DNA of 64,000 nucleotides, from assembly GCF_033878955.1 (NCBI RefSeq), contig NZ_CP138858.1, forward strand, positions 1,674,001-1,738,000. The letters run 5' to 3'. The notes under the pieces are model-generated. The model did not search any database. It saw nothing but the letters and a program-made list of their open reading frames with translations, and was not told where the DNA came from. Positions 47,895 to 57,201 of this stretch are shown here, piece after piece. This DNA is from Coraliomargarita algicola (GTDB taxonomy: Bacteria > Verrucomicrobiota > Verrucomicrobiia > Opitutales > Coraliomargaritaceae). The translations under genes were made by a program, and so were the position numbers. Within the stretch, counting starts at the first letter, position 1, and each line of letters begins with the position of its first letter.

Positions 47895-49057
47895 AGCTCA
47901 ACTTACATCTGTGCGTCTTTTATGTGGCACATATTCTCTTCTACGCAGAACTATTAAATAAACTATTGGGGCGCGGAGAGCTACGCATGGCGGGACTGCA
48001 AGGACAAGATCTCGCGCTGATTGGCGTGCTCGGCTATAGTTTCTTTTTTGTTTCAGGTTTCCAGGCGATCCTGAACAGCACATGGTCGAGAGTCTATCTA
48101 GTCTTCCTCGCCATTTTTACAGTTTACGGCGTGCTGCAAGGGAATGAATTGGGTTGGATACGAACGGATCTGCGGACATGGCTTTGGCTGTACGGAGGGA
48201 TCTCCCTGTTCTTAATACTCCAGAGCAGTCAAAGACCTGTCTGGCACTTAGCCATCATCTTCATCGCGCTTTCTGGGATGGCTCACTTGGGCACACAACA
48301 AGCAAACTCATCAGGGAACCTTGTGGTGGGGATGGATCGATTCTATAATCTCAATCTAATGGAAGTGAGCATCATCTTTATTGGCTATCTAGGCTTGCTT
48401 CTCAATTTCTTTGATGGATTTAAGCAGAGCAAATGGCTCACAATTCCAGCAGTCATTGTCTTTCTATACTATGGTATCTATATCTGCGCGACACGTAACA
48501 TCATGCTGTCCTTCGTCGTGCTGATGACACTGTCAATCTATCGAGTATATATAAAAGGAAAAGGGATCCATCTACTACGAATAACGGGCTTCGGCGTCGC
48601 AGGGCTAGTGGCATTACTCCTCGTCTCAAACACTCCAGCAGGTCAGCGTTTTTTGAATAGTGATAAGCAGGATAAAAAATCAACATCCGCACGTTGGGAA
48701 GAAATTGTAAATGTCTCCAAAGAATTCCAAGCAGCCGAATTACTCTTTGGTAAAGGAATGGGGACAACCTTTCAAAACGCTCATAACCCAGGAAATTATT
48801 TTTTACACCTTGGGGTCTTTAATTTATACTTTAAATTTGGTCTCATTACATTCATCGGATTCATCATCGTTGCATGTATCTACTTCCCATGCTATTTCGT
48901 CGTTTACCCAAGCATAATGGCCAATCAAGCCTTCTTAAAATTCCTGCCCTATTTCTTTTCATGGTTAGTAATCTTCCTAATTTCCGGTGGCTACCAAGCA
49001 TATAATTTCCTTGGGATTGGTATGAGTTTATGTCTATGGGCCACATCTAAAGACTAA
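47888..49057 (+). CDS. Polysaccharide polymerase (Wzy/O-antigen ligase-like)
   Basis: A 389-residue integral membrane protein with about 10-11 hydrophobic segments. The periplasmic loop and the following motif LLFGKGMGTTFQNAHNPGNY ... LHLGVFNLYFKFGLI fit the Wzy/WaaL family. The GTG at 47888 overlaps the preceding stop. With the flippase next to it, it would polymerise repeat units on the periplasmic side. A second such protein lies at 58381-59760, so which one polymerises is open. Confidence 0.75.
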   Translation: MLKLNLHLCVFYVAHILFYAELLNKLLGRGELRMAGLQGQDLALIGVLGYSFFFVSGFQAILNSTWSRVYLVFLAIFTVYGVLQGNELGWIRTDLRTWLWLYGGISLFLILQSSQRPVWHLAIIFIALSGMAHLGTQQANSSGNLVVGMDRFYNLNLMEVSIIFIGYLGLLLNFFDGFKQSKWLTIPAVIVFLYYGIYICATRNIMLSFVVLMTLSIYRVYIKGKGIHLLRITGFGVAGLVALLLVSNTPAGQRFLNSDKQDKKSTSARWEEIVNVSKEFQAAELLFGKGMGTTFQNAHNPGNYFLHLGVFNLYFKFGLITFIGFIIVACIYFPCYFVVYPSIMANQAFLKFLPYFFSWLVIFLISGGYQAYNFLGIGMSLCLWATSKD

Positions 49058-49104
49058 AAAATATCTCTCGGCTCGTGAAATTCGCTCCTAGCCGCTCTAT
49101 CACA

Positions 49105-50673
49105 ATGAAAACTTCTATACTCAAAATATCCAGCTACGCCGGCGCTGCCAATATTATAGAACTAATATTAGCTCTACTAACTGCGGGCCTCAGCATTCGA
49201 TTCTTAGGCTTGGAGGATGCAGGTTTTTTTCTATTTTTTGAAAGCCTAATACAAGTCAACGGAGGGTTATTTAATTTAGGTTTTCAATCCGCAGTTACTA
49301 AACAAGCAGGTCAAGCAATTGCTGAAGGAAACGAATTGAAAGCTCGTCGCCTATTTGAGGTAGGTATGACTATTGATCTCATTGCTGTATTCATCCCTGG
49401 TTTCACGATCCTTCTACTGGCTCCTCTAATTATAGAATACTCAGGATATACAGGCTCCTCCTCTCCCGCTATTATCTATATTTACTTTTCAATAGCCTCA
49501 CTCATTCTTTCGAAGCTGACCTTAATATTCACAGTAGGTTTAGTCACACGTCACGCGTTTGGAATAGTTAGCGCTTATAGAATAATATCGAACATAACAA
49601 CCAACTTAGTGAGAATCGGCATCCTAGTGTGGATTCCCTCACTGCCTACTCTCGGCTGTGCAAACACTTTATCCCTATTATTAGGGACCTGCTTCCTAGC
49701 AGTGGTATGCATTAAAAGAAACGGATATATTCCGAAACTGAGTATTCGAAAAACGGAAATTTCAGAACTATGGAACTTCAGTAAATGGGAATATGCATGG
49801 AATTTGAGTAGCATGCTTACTGCGAATCTCGACCGTATTTTAATAGTGAAATACTTTGGTCTGACAATGCTTCCTATATACAGCATGTCGAAGCGTGTCC
49901 TAACGCTAGGACACCGCTTCATTGTTGGTTTCACTGATTACTTTTTCCCATTATTATCAGGACAAACCAAGAAGGATCGAGCAACAATGATTCAGAAATT
50001 AGAATACCCACTGCCTTGGGGATTATTTTGTCTTGGAGCAATAGTATATGGCACTGCAGTCATTCTTGGACCGAATTTATTAGATCTCATGGTTGGAGAT
50101 CAATTTGGCAGTCGCGCATTACCTGGCATTCTCGGATTTACAATCGTAGGGATGACTTGGCTGGTAGGAGTGCTACCTTACTACGTTGCACGTTCAGATG
50201 GCAAAACGTACCTCAATACATATGTCGCAGTCAGTAATTCCGCAATCGTTTTCACCTCCATTTGGATTTTCGCATATCAAGGTTCCTTTGTATCCACGAT
50301 TTTTTGTCAAGCGCTAGTCATACCGGCATTTCTCATTCAATACCAAATATTGATCCCTGGTAGAAGTTTGCTTAAATCATTTATGCATCAGATAAAGCCC
50401 ACTCTGGGATTTACGTTTGTATGGGCATTTGTGCTTCTCAGCTACTTCGCTAGCGATAGCTTTAACAAGGGTTGGCCTGCTGCAGTATTTTTTGAAGCAC
50501 TCCTATTAATCGCAACTGGATTTATCATATTATATGAAATTATATACGGCAAGGATATGGAATTAAAGAAAGTGTTTCAAAAACTATTTCGATTCATCTT
50601 GCCGACGCTAAAAAAGATCCCCCCCGTGCCATTGAAATGCAGCGAGTTCGCTGCACGTTCACGTGACGTTTAA
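49105..50673 (+). CDS. Wzx-type polysaccharide flippase
   Basis: A 522-residue membrane protein of the MVF/MATE-like oligosaccharide flippase group, with about 12-14 hydrophobic segments. It begins with SSYAGAANIIELILALLTAG, then LSIRFLGLEDAGFFLFFES, typical of Wzx. I chose ATG 49105; a GTG at 49075 would add 10 residues. It moves the lipid-linked repeat unit across the inner membrane. From here to about 54 kb the DNA is visibly A/T-rich, suggesting a separately acquired segment. Confidence 0.8.
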   Translation: MKTSILKISSYAGAANIIELILALLTAGLSIRFLGLEDAGFFLFFESLIQVNGGLFNLGFQSAVTKQAGQAIAEGNELKARRLFEVGMTIDLIAVFIPGFTILLLAPLIIEYSGYTGSSSPAIIYIYFSIASLILSKLTLIFTVGLVTRHAFGIVSAYRIISNITTNLVRIGILVWIPSLPTLGCANTLSLLLGTCFLAVVCIKRNGYIPKLSIRKTEISELWNFSKWEYAWNLSSMLTANLDRILIVKYFGLTMLPIYSMSKRVLTLGHRFIVGFTDYFFPLLSGQTKKDRATMIQKLEYPLPWGLFCLGAIVYGTAVILGPNLLDLMVGDQFGSRALPGILGFTIVGMTWLVGVLPYYVARSDGKTYLNTYVAVSNSAIVFTSIWIFAYQGSFVSTIFCQALVIPAFLIQYQILIPGRSLLKSFMHQIKPTLGFTFVWAFVLLSYFASDSFNKGWPAAVFFEALLLIATGFIILYEIIYGKDMELKKVFQKLFRFILPTLKKIPPVPLKCSEFAARSRDV

Positions 50674-50685
50674 TTTAGAATTTTA

Positions 50686-51255
50686 ATGAAAAAGTCTTAT
50701 AGGAGCCTGAGGGCATTGGTTAGAGCAAAAGCTCTGAATTCCCTTACAATATTACACGAACGAGTGATCGAGCACAGAAATCAATCATTACTGGCAAAGT
50801 TTAGCAAATTAGGAAACAATGTACTAGTGTATGGAAAGATCGAGGTCGGAAATCCAGAGAACATTCGTATTGGTAACGATGTTGCACTGAATGAAGGAGT
50901 TGTTCTAAATGCAAGAGCACCAATCACGATAGGAAACTCAGTAACAATTTCAGCAGGCGTTCAAATTCACACAGCTTATCTGGACATCGAACTACCTTAT
51001 AACATCCGCAGACAAGAAACGGATAGCACAACGGGAGATGACCATTTAAAAAAACCTATCATCATTGAAGATGGCGTTTGGATAACTGCAGGTGTGATCA
51101 TAACAGCTGGTAGCATCCTACGTGAAGGGTCTGTAATTCTACCAAACAGTTGCGTGTCAGGTGAAGTACCGGCCTTTCAACTATGGGGCGGATCTCCTGC
51201 AAAGTTAATTAGACCACTCAATCATTCAAAACGATATAAATCCAATGAGCACTAA
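50686..51255 (+). CDS. Hexapeptide-repeat acyltransferase (LbH)
   Basis: A 189-residue left-handed beta-helix protein: repeated hexapeptides NVLVYGKIEVGNPENIRIGN, VVLNARAPITIGNSVTI, then the catalytic-type HTAYL (histidine in AGVQIHTAYLD) and VWITAGVIITAGSILREGSVI. It is related to WbbJ/maltose O-acetyltransferases and probably O-acetylates a sugar. It ends inside the start of the next glycosyltransferase (11-base overlap). Confidence 0.82.
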   Translation: MKKSYRSLRALVRAKALNSLTILHERVIEHRNQSLLAKFSKLGNNVLVYGKIEVGNPENIRIGNDVALNEGVVLNARAPITIGNSVTISAGVQIHTAYLDIELPYNIRRQETDSTTGDDHLKKPIIIEDGVWITAGVIITAGSILREGSVILPNSCVSGEVPAFQLWGGSPAKLIRPLNHSKRYKSNEH

Positions 51256-52381
51256 AATTAAATTAAAAATATTAGTGCTAGGACAAGCGCCTCTTTCTAA
51301 GACCCTTAATCGTGAACGCTTTTTCTTGGAGCTACTTAGTCACTCGTATGATAATGTCGTTTACCACAGTGTTGAAATACACAAAGGTATAATACTACGA
51401 AGCTATCGCAAAATTTGCAGAATGCTAGAGAAAGACGTTGATTTACTACGAATTCCATACAACGAGAGAAATAACGTGAATCAAATCATTGCTGAAGAAG
51501 CACCTGATTGCATCTTGAGCCTCAGCTCACTAATAACAGGAAGAATAAGTAACTTCAGGCAAGTAGTCACTTGGGCAGATGCAGTATTTTCGAATATTAT
51601 CGGACTATATGATAATTACAAGAAGCTTGATCCACTATCATTAGCCTTCGGCCATCAACTAGAACGACGGGCAATTCAACGATCACAGATTTTCGCAACG
51701 ACATCGACCTGGTCCTCCCAAATTGCCCAAAGCACATATTGCAAGAAGATGAACAAAGTAAATATAGCAACGATCCCAAGATGCGCCATACTACCAACAC
51801 TCCCTGAATATACCCAAAGGCACTTTGAAGATAAAGAAACCCTCAATCTTTTATTGATTACGAGCGATTGGGAGCGAAAAGGAGGGGATTACGTTCTCAA
51901 TCTCTCAAAGTTATTAATATCCAACGGCATAGAACATCGATTACATATCATTGGCGACTGCCCTACACACATAGAGAAAAAGCCACATATAACAGGATAC
52001 GGATATCTAAATAAATCCGATCCAAATGACTGGAAACTGTGGATGTCGATCATGAATATGATTCATTATAGTCTTTTATTCTCTTTTGCCGATTTCACCC
52101 CAAACACCATATACGAATCATATGCATTCGGAGTCCCAGTCATGGCCAATCGTATTGGTGCAACCCCTGAAATGGTAGTCGACAGTAGATCAGGGTATCT
52201 AATTCAGAATATAGATAACATGAATCAACTCATAACCCAACTAGAACCATTACTACTCGAGAGAAAACAATGGGCCGAACAATCTTCATATTGCCGTAAA
52301 CTCTATGAAACCCGCTATTCAGACTCAGCATTACTTGAAAACCTACAAAACGCCATTATAGAATGCACAAAAACAGTATGA
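51245..52381 (+). CDS. Glycosyltransferase family 4
   Basis: A 378-residue GT-B enzyme. The donor-binding half has LLLITSDWERKGGDYVLNLS and the GT4 motif FTPNTIYESYAFGVPVMANR (EX7E). Start ATG 51245 overlaps the acyltransferase gene by 11 bases; its TGA overlaps the next start (ATGA). Confidence 0.8.
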   Translation: MSTKIKLKILVLGQAPLSKTLNRERFFLELLSHSYDNVVYHSVEIHKGIILRSYRKICRMLEKDVDLLRIPYNERNNVNQIIAEEAPDCILSLSSLITGRISNFRQVVTWADAVFSNIIGLYDNYKKLDPLSLAFGHQLERRAIQRSQIFATTSTWSSQIAQSTYCKKMNKVNIATIPRCAILPTLPEYTQRHFEDKETLNLLLITSDWERKGGDYVLNLSKLLISNGIEHRLHIIGDCPTHIEKKPHITGYGYLNKSDPNDWKLWMSIMNMIHYSLLFSFADFTPNTIYESYAFGVPVMANRIGATPEMVVDSRSGYLIQNIDNMNQLITQLEPLLLERKQWAEQSSYCRKLYETRYSDSALLENLQNAIIECTKTV

Positions 52382-53328
52382 ATACGCCGACCCTTATCAT
52401 CATCTTTAACCGCCCGCAAAAAACACGAACGTTGATTGATGCACTACGTCCAGTGCGCCCCAACAGAATCTATGTTGCCGCCGATGGTCCACGTCCTGAC
52501 CGCGAAGGAGAGGCAGCACTCTGCGAAGAAACTAGAGCAATCATTGATACTATTGATTGGCCATGCGAAATATTTAAAGATTATTCTAAAGAAAACATGG
52601 GCTGCGGACCACGGCCAGCGACTGCAATTTCGTGGGTTTTCGAACATGAAGAGTCTGCAATCATATTAGAGGATGACTGCATCCCCGATCCCTCGTTATT
52701 TCCATATTGTTCAGAGCTACTAGAAAAATATAAAAGTGACTCTCAGATTATGCAGATCTGTGGTACAAACCATATAGATAACTTACAAATAGAAGAGAGC
52801 TACTTCTACACACATTACATCTCTTGTTGGGGTTGGGCAACATGGCGAAGGGCCTGGCAGCATTTCGATTACGATATGACAGATTGTAAGGAAGAGCCAG
52901 TGACAGAGCTCTTACAAGGAATATTCAATGATATACCGTCTATCAAATTCTGGAAGAACACATTACTCAAAACACAAGAAGGTGATGATTCAGTCTGGGA
53001 TTATCGCTGGCAATACGCGGTTTGGAAAAAACAAGGACTTTGCATAATACCTCGTGTAAACTTAGTTAGCAATATTGGATTCGGCCTAGATTCGACACAT
53101 ACATTTGACATAAAGAACCCAGACAACTCTAAAAAAATAAATACAATTAAGCAACCACTGATTCATCCTGCGTCGAAAAGCCAGAACCTAACATACAATT
53201 CTGAACGACAAAAGTCATTCAATGAAAGAAGTCTATGGAAGCATCTAAAAAAACAGCTCAAAAAGATTATTCCAGCTCAAGTAATCAAGCGCTACCAAAT
53301 TAGAAAATATGGTCAAACATTCGACTAG
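52378..53328 (+). CDS. GT-A fold glycosyltransferase-like protein
   Basis: A 316-residue protein of the nucleotide-diphospho-sugar transferase superfamily. It starts TPTLIIIFNRPQKTRTLIDA, with the metal-binding DxD-like LEDDCIPDPSLF and an acceptor segment SCWGWATWRRAWQHF often seen in this group. The ATG at 52378 overlaps the preceding stop (ATGA), which favours it over an ATG 5 codons upstream. Sugar unknown. Confidence 0.75.
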   Translation: MNTPTLIIIFNRPQKTRTLIDALRPVRPNRIYVAADGPRPDREGEAALCEETRAIIDTIDWPCEIFKDYSKENMGCGPRPATAISWVFEHEESAIILEDDCIPDPSLFPYCSELLEKYKSDSQIMQICGTNHIDNLQIEESYFYTHYISCWGWATWRRAWQHFDYDMTDCKEEPVTELLQGIFNDIPSIKFWKNTLLKTQEGDDSVWDYRWQYAVWKKQGLCIIPRVNLVSNIGFGLDSTHTFDIKNPDNSKKINTIKQPLIHPASKSQNLTYNSERQKSFNERSLWKHLKKQLKKIIPAQVIKRYQIRKYGQTFD

Positions 53329-53438
53329 ATATCAGTTGCCAAATGCGGCAACAGGCAAAATTCGTATGCTCAAGAAATCCTCAAAAAGAAAAGAGCAATA
53401 TGGACTGTCATATACAACGCATTTAACGACAATTCAGA

Positions 53439-53999
53439 ATGAAAGTCCTATTTGATTATGCAGCATTCGTGCTACAAGCACGCGGCGGAGTCTCGCGAGT
53501 CCTATTTGAGTTATTTAAGAGCCTATCCAAACAAGCGAGACTACAGTGCAAGCTCTTCGCTGGCTTTCATTGCAATCAATACATTCGCGAAGCTCCACCA
53601 GAGCTCAAGAAACGAATCATAGGTTGTTACCTACCACCCAATTTTGTTCACCCTAAACTATTCTTTCCAATCAATCGCGTAATGTTTCAACTCTATGCGA
53701 AATGGTTTAATCCGGATATATGTCATTATACATATTTTGAAACTCCAAAAGTCCCTAATAACTGTAAAGCAGTTATTACTGTCCACGACATGATTCACGA
53801 GATCTTTCCGGAGACATTCTCCAATGACAATGAACATAAAAGGAAACAACAAGCCGTCCATAAGGCAGATGGTATCATCTGTATATCAGACAATACTAAG
53901 AAAGATTTAGAAAAATTTATTCCGTTAGAAAACAAGGCTGTCACAGTCATTCATCATGGGAACAATCTAGTTCCCACACTATGGCCGAACTCAACCTAG
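53439..53999 (+). CDS. Glycosyltransferase family 4, N-terminal fragment (frameshifted)
   Basis: Gives 186 residues: MKVLFDYAAFVLQARGGVSR, then the acceptor-side domain of GT4 (AVITVHDMIHEIFPETF; ICISDNTKKDLEKF; VTVIHHGNN). It stops at TLWPNST. The rest of the enzyme, starting LGYRYWLYVGNRGFDYKN, continues in the -1 frame from the same place, which is normal mid-protein sequence of GT4 enzymes. Restoring one C in the run AACCTAGG (53993-53998) would rejoin them. Confidence 0.8.
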   Translation: MKVLFDYAAFVLQARGGVSRVLFELFKSLSKQARLQCKLFAGFHCNQYIREAPPELKKRIIGCYLPPNFVHPKLFFPINRVMFQLYAKWFNPDICHYTYFETPKVPNNCKAVITVHDMIHEIFPETFSNDNEHKRKQQAVHKADGIICISDNTKKDLEKFIPLENKAVTVIHHGNNLVPTLWPNST

Positions 54000-54529
54000 G
54001 CTATAGATATTGGCTATATGTTGGAAATAGAGGCTTTGACTATAAAAACTTTGATATCGTACTACAAGCTCTTCAGATACAGCAAGAAGAGACTGAGGCG
54101 CACTTAGTTTGCTTTGGGGGTGGTATTCTCACAGACAAGGAAGTAGCGAGATTCGAAGAACTCAAGCTGAGTGCCAAGGTACACCAAATCAGCGGGAATG
54201 ACGAGCTCCTCTCGACCTATTACGCGAATGCTCACTGCTTAGTGTATCCATCCAAATACGAAGGGTTTGGCCTCCCTCCACTAGAGGCCATGGCAACGGG
54301 GTGCCCAGTTATCGCTAGTAATGCGCCTCCCATGCCTGAAATCATAGGCAACGCTGGCCTCTACTTCAACCCGGAAAGCCCACAGGAACTGGCTTCAATC
54401 ATCCAGACATTAGACAGGCACACACGCGAATCACTCATAGATTTAGGAGTTCAACATGTTGCTAAATATACTTGGGAGCTATCCTCAGAACAAACGGTAG
54501 CTTTCTATAAATCACTTTCACCTCAATAA
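53981..54529 (+). CDS. Glycosyltransferase family 4, C-terminal fragment
   Basis: Gives 182 residues with the donor-binding domain of a GT4 enzyme: WLYVGNRGFDYKNFDIVLQA and YPSKYEGFGLPPLEAMATGC (EX7E) followed by VIASNAPPMPEIIGNAG. The ATG at 53981 is inside the first fragment, so the displayed start is a chance codon. Together the two parts make about 360 residues, a normal GT4 length. Confidence 0.8.
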   Translation: MAELNLGYRYWLYVGNRGFDYKNFDIVLQALQIQQEETEAHLVCFGGGILTDKEVARFEELKLSAKVHQISGNDELLSTYYANAHCLVYPSKYEGFGLPPLEAMATGCPVIASNAPPMPEIIGNAGLYFNPESPQELASIIQTLDRHTRESLIDLGVQHVAKYTWELSSEQTVAFYKSLSPQ

Positions 54530-54541
54530 TTATAAGCACTC

Positions 54542-55213
54542 GTGAGTAAATACACAGAAGTCATTTGGTATCTGCGTGGTTGGTATAAAACCCTACGCTT
54601 TAACTTTAACTATCTGCCCATTCAACAAGCAATCAAGCTCCCCATCTTGGTATCTCCCAAAACGCGATTCAAAGACCTCGGTGGCACAATTCTCTTACCC
54701 GATAAAATACACTGCGGAATGATACGAATTGGCGGCGGTAATTATTCGGTGTCAGATCGTGAGCACGTCTATACGATATGGGAAAACTGCGGTCGCATTG
54801 AGTTTAAAGGAACGGCTCGTTTAAGCCATGGTTCGCGCATATGCTGCCATGGAAAAATAATCTTTGGAAATAACATTTTGCTAAGTCCCGAATGTGACCT
54901 GATTTGTTACGACTGTATCGAGATACAAGACGGAGCCCGAATTTCGTGGCACTCTCAAATATGTGACAACGACTTCCACCCAATTGACAACCTGGATGGA
55001 CAGCAAGTGAACGAACTAACAAAACCCATCTCTATAGGTAAACACGTCTGGCTCGGAAATCATGTCAAAGTCAGCAAGGGCGTGCGTATTGACGACTATA
55101 ACATCGTAGCTTTTTCCAGTGTCGTCACACGGTCGATAAAAGGAAACAATCAGATATTTGGAGGGTTCCCTGCAAAATTAATCCGTGAAGGCGTGCGAAG
55201 AACACGAGACTAA
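54542..55213 (+). CDS. Hexapeptide-repeat acyltransferase (LbH)
   Basis: A 223-residue left-handed beta-helix acyltransferase, starting with GTG 54542. The repeats run from RIEFKGTARLSHGSRICCHG to IIFGNNILLSP, and the catalytic-type region has ISWHSQICDNDFHPI (histidines) and VWLGNHVKVSKGVRI. It ends one codon before the next ATG (stop TAA then ATG). The probable role is acetylation of an exopolysaccharide sugar. Confidence 0.8.
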   Translation: MSKYTEVIWYLRGWYKTLRFNFNYLPIQQAIKLPILVSPKTRFKDLGGTILLPDKIHCGMIRIGGGNYSVSDREHVYTIWENCGRIEFKGTARLSHGSRICCHGKIIFGNNILLSPECDLICYDCIEIQDGARISWHSQICDNDFHPIDNLDGQQVNELTKPISIGKHVWLGNHVKVSKGVRIDDYNIVAFSSVVTRSIKGNNQIFGGFPAKLIREGVRRTRD

Positions 55214-56014
55214 ATGAGCTTACTAATCATCACACCGACCCTGAATCGTTCCAAATTTTTGGACGAAACTATTCGTTCCGTAAAGGCATGCGCGCCCGGA
55301 GCTGAGCATATATTAAGTGCACCCGCCGCTGAAGTGGCCTCTCTGCAACAGCAGTATCCTTCCATCAAGGTCGTTGCAGACCGTGGACGCGCAGGAGGTA
55401 TGTATGGTGCCATCAATGCAGGCATTACAGCTGCCGAAAGTGAATGGGAGTGGTTTACTTATATCAACGACGACGACCTACTCTATCCAGGTTTTTCAAA
55501 AATGGTCAAAGTCCATACCACAAAACATGCAGCTGCGGATTTTGCGCATGGTGTGGCGAATCATATTGATGAGACTGGCAAGCTACTTTACCCGATCCCG
55601 TCTTGCCCACGAACGTCCCTACTACCCTATCTAATCGCAGCTGGTGTTAGCCCCATATCCCAACAGGGCATGTTAATTAAACGGGCAGTATTTGAACGGA
55701 TCGGAACATATGACCAGAGCTTCAAGTATGCCGCGGATATGGAATTCTACTGCCGGCTATATGCCAAGGGTGGAACTTTCTCATTCTACCCCATCGAAGT
55801 GGCAGGTTTCAGGATTTGCAATGAACAACTGTCTCAGGATATCGCACCTTTTGAGAAAGAAAAAGTAACCATTAGAACAAAGTATTTCTCACAGCCCTCA
55901 TTCATAAATCGCGCAATGGCTAAATTAACTTTCCGCATATACAATCTACCGAAATATTTGATACGCCTGTCCCGAATCGGTTTTAAAACAAGTAAATCTG
56001 CCTTCAGTAGCTAA
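55214..56014 (+). CDS. Glycosyltransferase family 2
   Basis: A 266-residue GT-A enzyme: LLIITPTLNRSKFLDETIRS, a GAINAGITAAESEWEWF segment, and the metal site INDDDLLYPGF. It starts directly after the stop of the acyltransferase gene. Sugar unknown. Confidence 0.85.
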   Translation: MSLLIITPTLNRSKFLDETIRSVKACAPGAEHILSAPAAEVASLQQQYPSIKVVADRGRAGGMYGAINAGITAAESEWEWFTYINDDDLLYPGFSKMVKVHTTKHAAADFAHGVANHIDETGKLLYPIPSCPRTSLLPYLIAAGVSPISQQGMLIKRAVFERIGTYDQSFKYAADMEFYCRLYAKGGTFSFYPIEVAGFRICNEQLSQDIAPFEKEKVTIRTKYFSQPSFINRAMAKLTFRIYNLPKYLIRLSRIGFKTSKSAFSS

Positions 56015-56073
56015 TCTGGCTCATTGCTCGCTTCAATGAACCGCTCCATGCCACATCATACTGAATTAACAAC

Positions 56074-57201
56074 ATGACCAAACCGAAGAGCAATTTACAT
56101 ATCAATGCTCGCTTTTTAGGAAGCCCTCATCAGACCGGCACACACCGTTCTTCAACGCGTTTTTTACAGTCAATTTTAAAACATTCATCTGATCGCCAAA
56201 CTATAATACACGGAGAAAAAGCAGCGATACAGGCTCTTACAAACACGGCCGATTGCAGAATCATCGACAGTGGCAAAGCTGGCAAATTCGGCAAACACTT
56301 CTACGAACAGTTTCGTTTCCCGACTCAAATAGGTAGTTCATTTACACTGCACATGATGAACACCGGACCTTTCATCCTGCCGAATAAGCGTCAGATTTTA
56401 ATCATTCACGATTTAAATCCTTTTAAATGCAAAGATTCATTTTCCCGACAATTCCGCTACTGGAATTGGTTTGCGTGTAAGCTGGCAATTAAACGCTCAT
56501 TTCACATCATCAGTTTTAGTCGTTTTGTTTCCGACGAAATACGCAGCGAGTTCAACCTTGATGCATCTCAAGTCTCAACAATCTATCAAGGCCCGGGGCT
56601 CGACATTCCACTGGACTCCTCCGAACCTTTGGGATCTCAAAAGAAAAACTATTTTTTGTGTGTAGGGAGCCTACAACCGCACAAAAACCTCCCCCGAATC
56701 TTAGAAGCATGGACCCAGTCTAGACTGGGTTCACAGGGATTCAGCCTCAAAATAATCGGAAAAAAGCAAGCCGGCTTTCAAGACTTGCTACTTGATTTTA
56801 ATCCAGATGAAGACTCAAGCGTAGAATTTTCAGGCTATGTAACCGACAAAGAACTAATGCAGCTCTATCAAGAGGCGCAGGGATTGATCTACCCCAGCAT
56901 CGAAGAAGGCTTCGGACTGCCTATCGTAGAAGCATTTAAACTCGGCTGCCCGGTGATTACGTCGAACCGAAGTTGCCTCCCCGAAATCGCAGGTGATGCG
57001 GCACTTTTAGTCGATCCGTATCAGGTATCCTCAATCACCGCTGCGATAGTGAATCTGGCGAACAACTCTTCGAGACAACAGCAACTGATACGTGCTGGGA
57101 GTGATCGTGCCTCGATATTCAATTGGGATAAAGCTGGCCGCGATTTCTGGCAATTATTGGAAAAACTTAACGAAATGAATCCAGTAGAATCCAGCCAATA
57201 A
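56074..57201 (+). CDS. Glycosyltransferase family 4
   Basis: A 375-residue GT4 enzyme with LIIHDLNPFKCKDSF, FLCVGSLQPHKNLPRILEAW, and the EX7E donor motif YPSIEEGFGLPIVEAFKLGC followed by CLPEIAGDAALLVDPY. Its TAA overlaps the next ATG (TAATG). Confidence 0.88.
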   Translation: MTKPKSNLHINARFLGSPHQTGTHRSSTRFLQSILKHSSDRQTIIHGEKAAIQALTNTADCRIIDSGKAGKFGKHFYEQFRFPTQIGSSFTLHMMNTGPFILPNKRQILIIHDLNPFKCKDSFSRQFRYWNWFACKLAIKRSFHIISFSRFVSDEIRSEFNLDASQVSTIYQGPGLDIPLDSSEPLGSQKKNYFLCVGSLQPHKNLPRILEAWTQSRLGSQGFSLKIIGKKQAGFQDLLLDFNPDEDSSVEFSGYVTDKELMQLYQEAQGLIYPSIEEGFGLPIVEAFKLGCPVITSNRSCLPEIAGDAALLVDPYQVSSITAAIVNLANNSSRQQQLIRAGSDRASIFNWDKAGRDFWQLLEKLNEMNPVESSQ

